Positions 63,483 through 64,000 of a stretch of DNA of 64,000 nucleotides are shown piece by piece. A program made the translations under genes and the position numbers. The notes under the pieces were generated by a model. That model searched no databases and was not told where the DNA came from. It was given only the letters and a program-made list of their open reading frames with translations. This DNA comes from Microtetraspora sp. NBRC 16547. GTDB lineage: Bacteria > Actinomycetota > Actinomycetes > Streptosporangiales > Streptosporangiaceae. How positions within the stretch are numbered: position 1 is the first letter of the stretch; every line of letters begins with the position of its first letter. The DNA is taken from the NCBI RefSeq assembly GCF_030268965.1, contig NZ_BSSE01000019.1, forward strand, positions 1 through 64,000, written 5' to 3'.

Positions 63483-63527
63483 ATGCGCGCCGCGACCCTG
63501 CTTACTTGGCCGCATCGTCAGGGCTGA
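63483..63527 (+). CDS. leuS leader peptide
   Basis: ATG 63483 opens [14 protein letters not shown] and stops at TGA 63525-63527. Codons 6 and 7 are CTG CTT, two adjacent Leu codons, as expected for an attenuation leader that senses charged tRNA-Leu. TACCCT (63471-63476) lies 6 nt before the ATG, so the leader is probably translated from a leaderless RNA end. A terminator-like hairpin stands between it and leuS. Confidence 0.55.
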   Translation: MRAATLLTWPHRQG

Positions 63528-63567
63528 TTCCCCTCGATGCGGCTGCCCCTCGCGCGAAGCGGGGGGC
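63510..63567 (+). terminator. leuS attenuator hairpins
   Basis: A perfect 8-bp stem (63510-63517 with 63535-63542) begins in the codons after the Leu pair. The next hairpin (63545-63553 with 63559-63567, one G-U) is GC-rich and followed by TTTGTTGT, as in a terminator. Ribosome position on the leader could choose between structures. Confidence 0.5.
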
Positions 63568-63627
63568 TTTGTTGTGAGCGGGCGCCCTCACCGTGCCTTT
63601 AAGGAAAGCATCCCTTCGGGAGTTGAC

Positions 63628-64000
63628 GTGGACGAGCTGGTGTACGACCCGCAGGCGCTGCAGGCCAAGTGGCTGCGGCGCTGGGAGGAGCTGAACCCCT
63701 TCGCGGCGGTGGAGGACGCGGCGGACACCCGGCCGCGCAGGTACATGCTCGACATGTTCGCCTACCCGTCGGGCGACCTCCACATGGGGCACGGCGAGGT
63801 GTTCGCCATCGGCGACGTGATCGCGCGCTACTGGTTCCAGAAGGGCTACAACGTCCTGCACCCCGTCGGCTGGGACTCCTTCGGCCTGCCCGCGGAGAAC
63901 GCCGCGATCAAGCGTGACGCGCACCCCGCCGAGTGGACCTACGCCAACATCGAGACCCAGGCGAACTCGTTCAAGCGTTACGCGGTCTCCTTCGACTGGT
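63628..64000 (+). CDS. leuS: leucyl-tRNA synthetase, N-terminal part
   Basis: LeuS charges tRNA-Leu. The visible 124 residues include [20 protein letters not shown] with the HIGH motif as HMGH (residues 52-55), and [14 protein letters not shown], which is specific for LeuRS. The gene runs out of the window. GTG 63628 is preceded by CGGGAG. Upstream lie a leader peptide and an attenuator-like hairpin. Confidence 0.95.
   Translation, partial: MDELVYDPQALQAKWLRRWEELNPFAAVEDAADTRPRRYMLDMFAYPSGDLHMGHGEVFAIGDVIARYWFQKGYNVLHPVGWDSFGLPAENAAIKRDAHPAEWTYANIETQANSFKRYAVSFDW

Noticed and set aside
63350-63627. T-box riboswitch before leuS
   Set aside because: No T-box sequence or specifier stem was seen; the short frame with Leu codons explains the region better.

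Overview
The window is a high-GC chromosomal segment from an actinomycete, most likely of the Streptosporangiales (Streptosporangium, Nonomuraea or a relative). This rests on three things: the core gene order folC, ndk, mreBCD, mrdA, rodA, two tRNA/ribosome-associated genes of the TIGR03960/TIGR03936 type, rne, rplU, rpmA, obg, proB, proA, nadD, rsfS, leuS; the many leaderless genes whose start codon lies 6-8 nt after a TANNNT -10 box; and a probable 10-methyl fatty acid pathway, a lipid type typical of these bacteria. No phage, CRISPR array, intact insertion sequence or biosynthetic megacluster was seen.

Layout. 1-1093: the 5S end of an rRNA operon, its terminator, a G/T-skewed non-coding stretch and a decayed VOC-protein tail. 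1094-4828: folC, a DUF4233 membrane protein, an MFS-like membrane protein and ndk. 5024-10853: the cell-elongation operon mreB-mreC-mreD-mrdA-rodA. 10921-17425: radical SAM protein, DUF2344-type protein, RNase E/G, L21 and L27. 17540-21299: obg and proline synthesis (proB, proA). 21392-25644: an inserted accessory block (orphan LuxR regulator, small membrane protein, DoxX, Ser/Thr kinase, M48 protease) with a 68-bp tandem duplication. 25750-28415: nadD, a fused pair of gene remnants (MFS and ArsR), rsfS and a histidine phosphatase.

28.5-38.6 kb carries three tRNA-Ala(GGC) genes with identical or near-identical bodies and separate promoters. Between them lie small membrane proteins, a NimT/CynX-type exporter, a deleted dienelactone hydrolase, an EamA transporter, an ECF41-type sigma factor operon with a truncated third gene, a lipoprotein deacetylase and a VWA lipoprotein. 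38.7-53.1 kb holds an ABC export pair, PTH2, a secreted-domain membrane protein with a paralogue at 61.4 kb, maf, EI24, DUF4192, DUF1707/DUF4870, an ATP-dependent DNA ligase, a GT39-like enzyme, FKBP, a GuaB1-type reductase and a GyrI-like protein. 53.1-60.1 kb is a lipid neighbourhood: AMACR-type CoA-transferase/racemase, tmsA-tmsB for 10-methyl branched fatty acids, acyl-CoA ligase and a P450. The window closes with CBS, GNAT, the second paralogue and the start of leuS, which is preceded by a leader peptide with tandem Leu codons and a terminator hairpin, suggesting attenuation.

Decay is clustered: VOC tail (0.8 kb), MFS/ArsR fusion (26.4-27.2 kb), internally deleted hydrolase (31.6 kb) and SMP-30 stub (33.4 kb). 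All functional calls are by sequence reading and remembered family motifs; no database search was possible.
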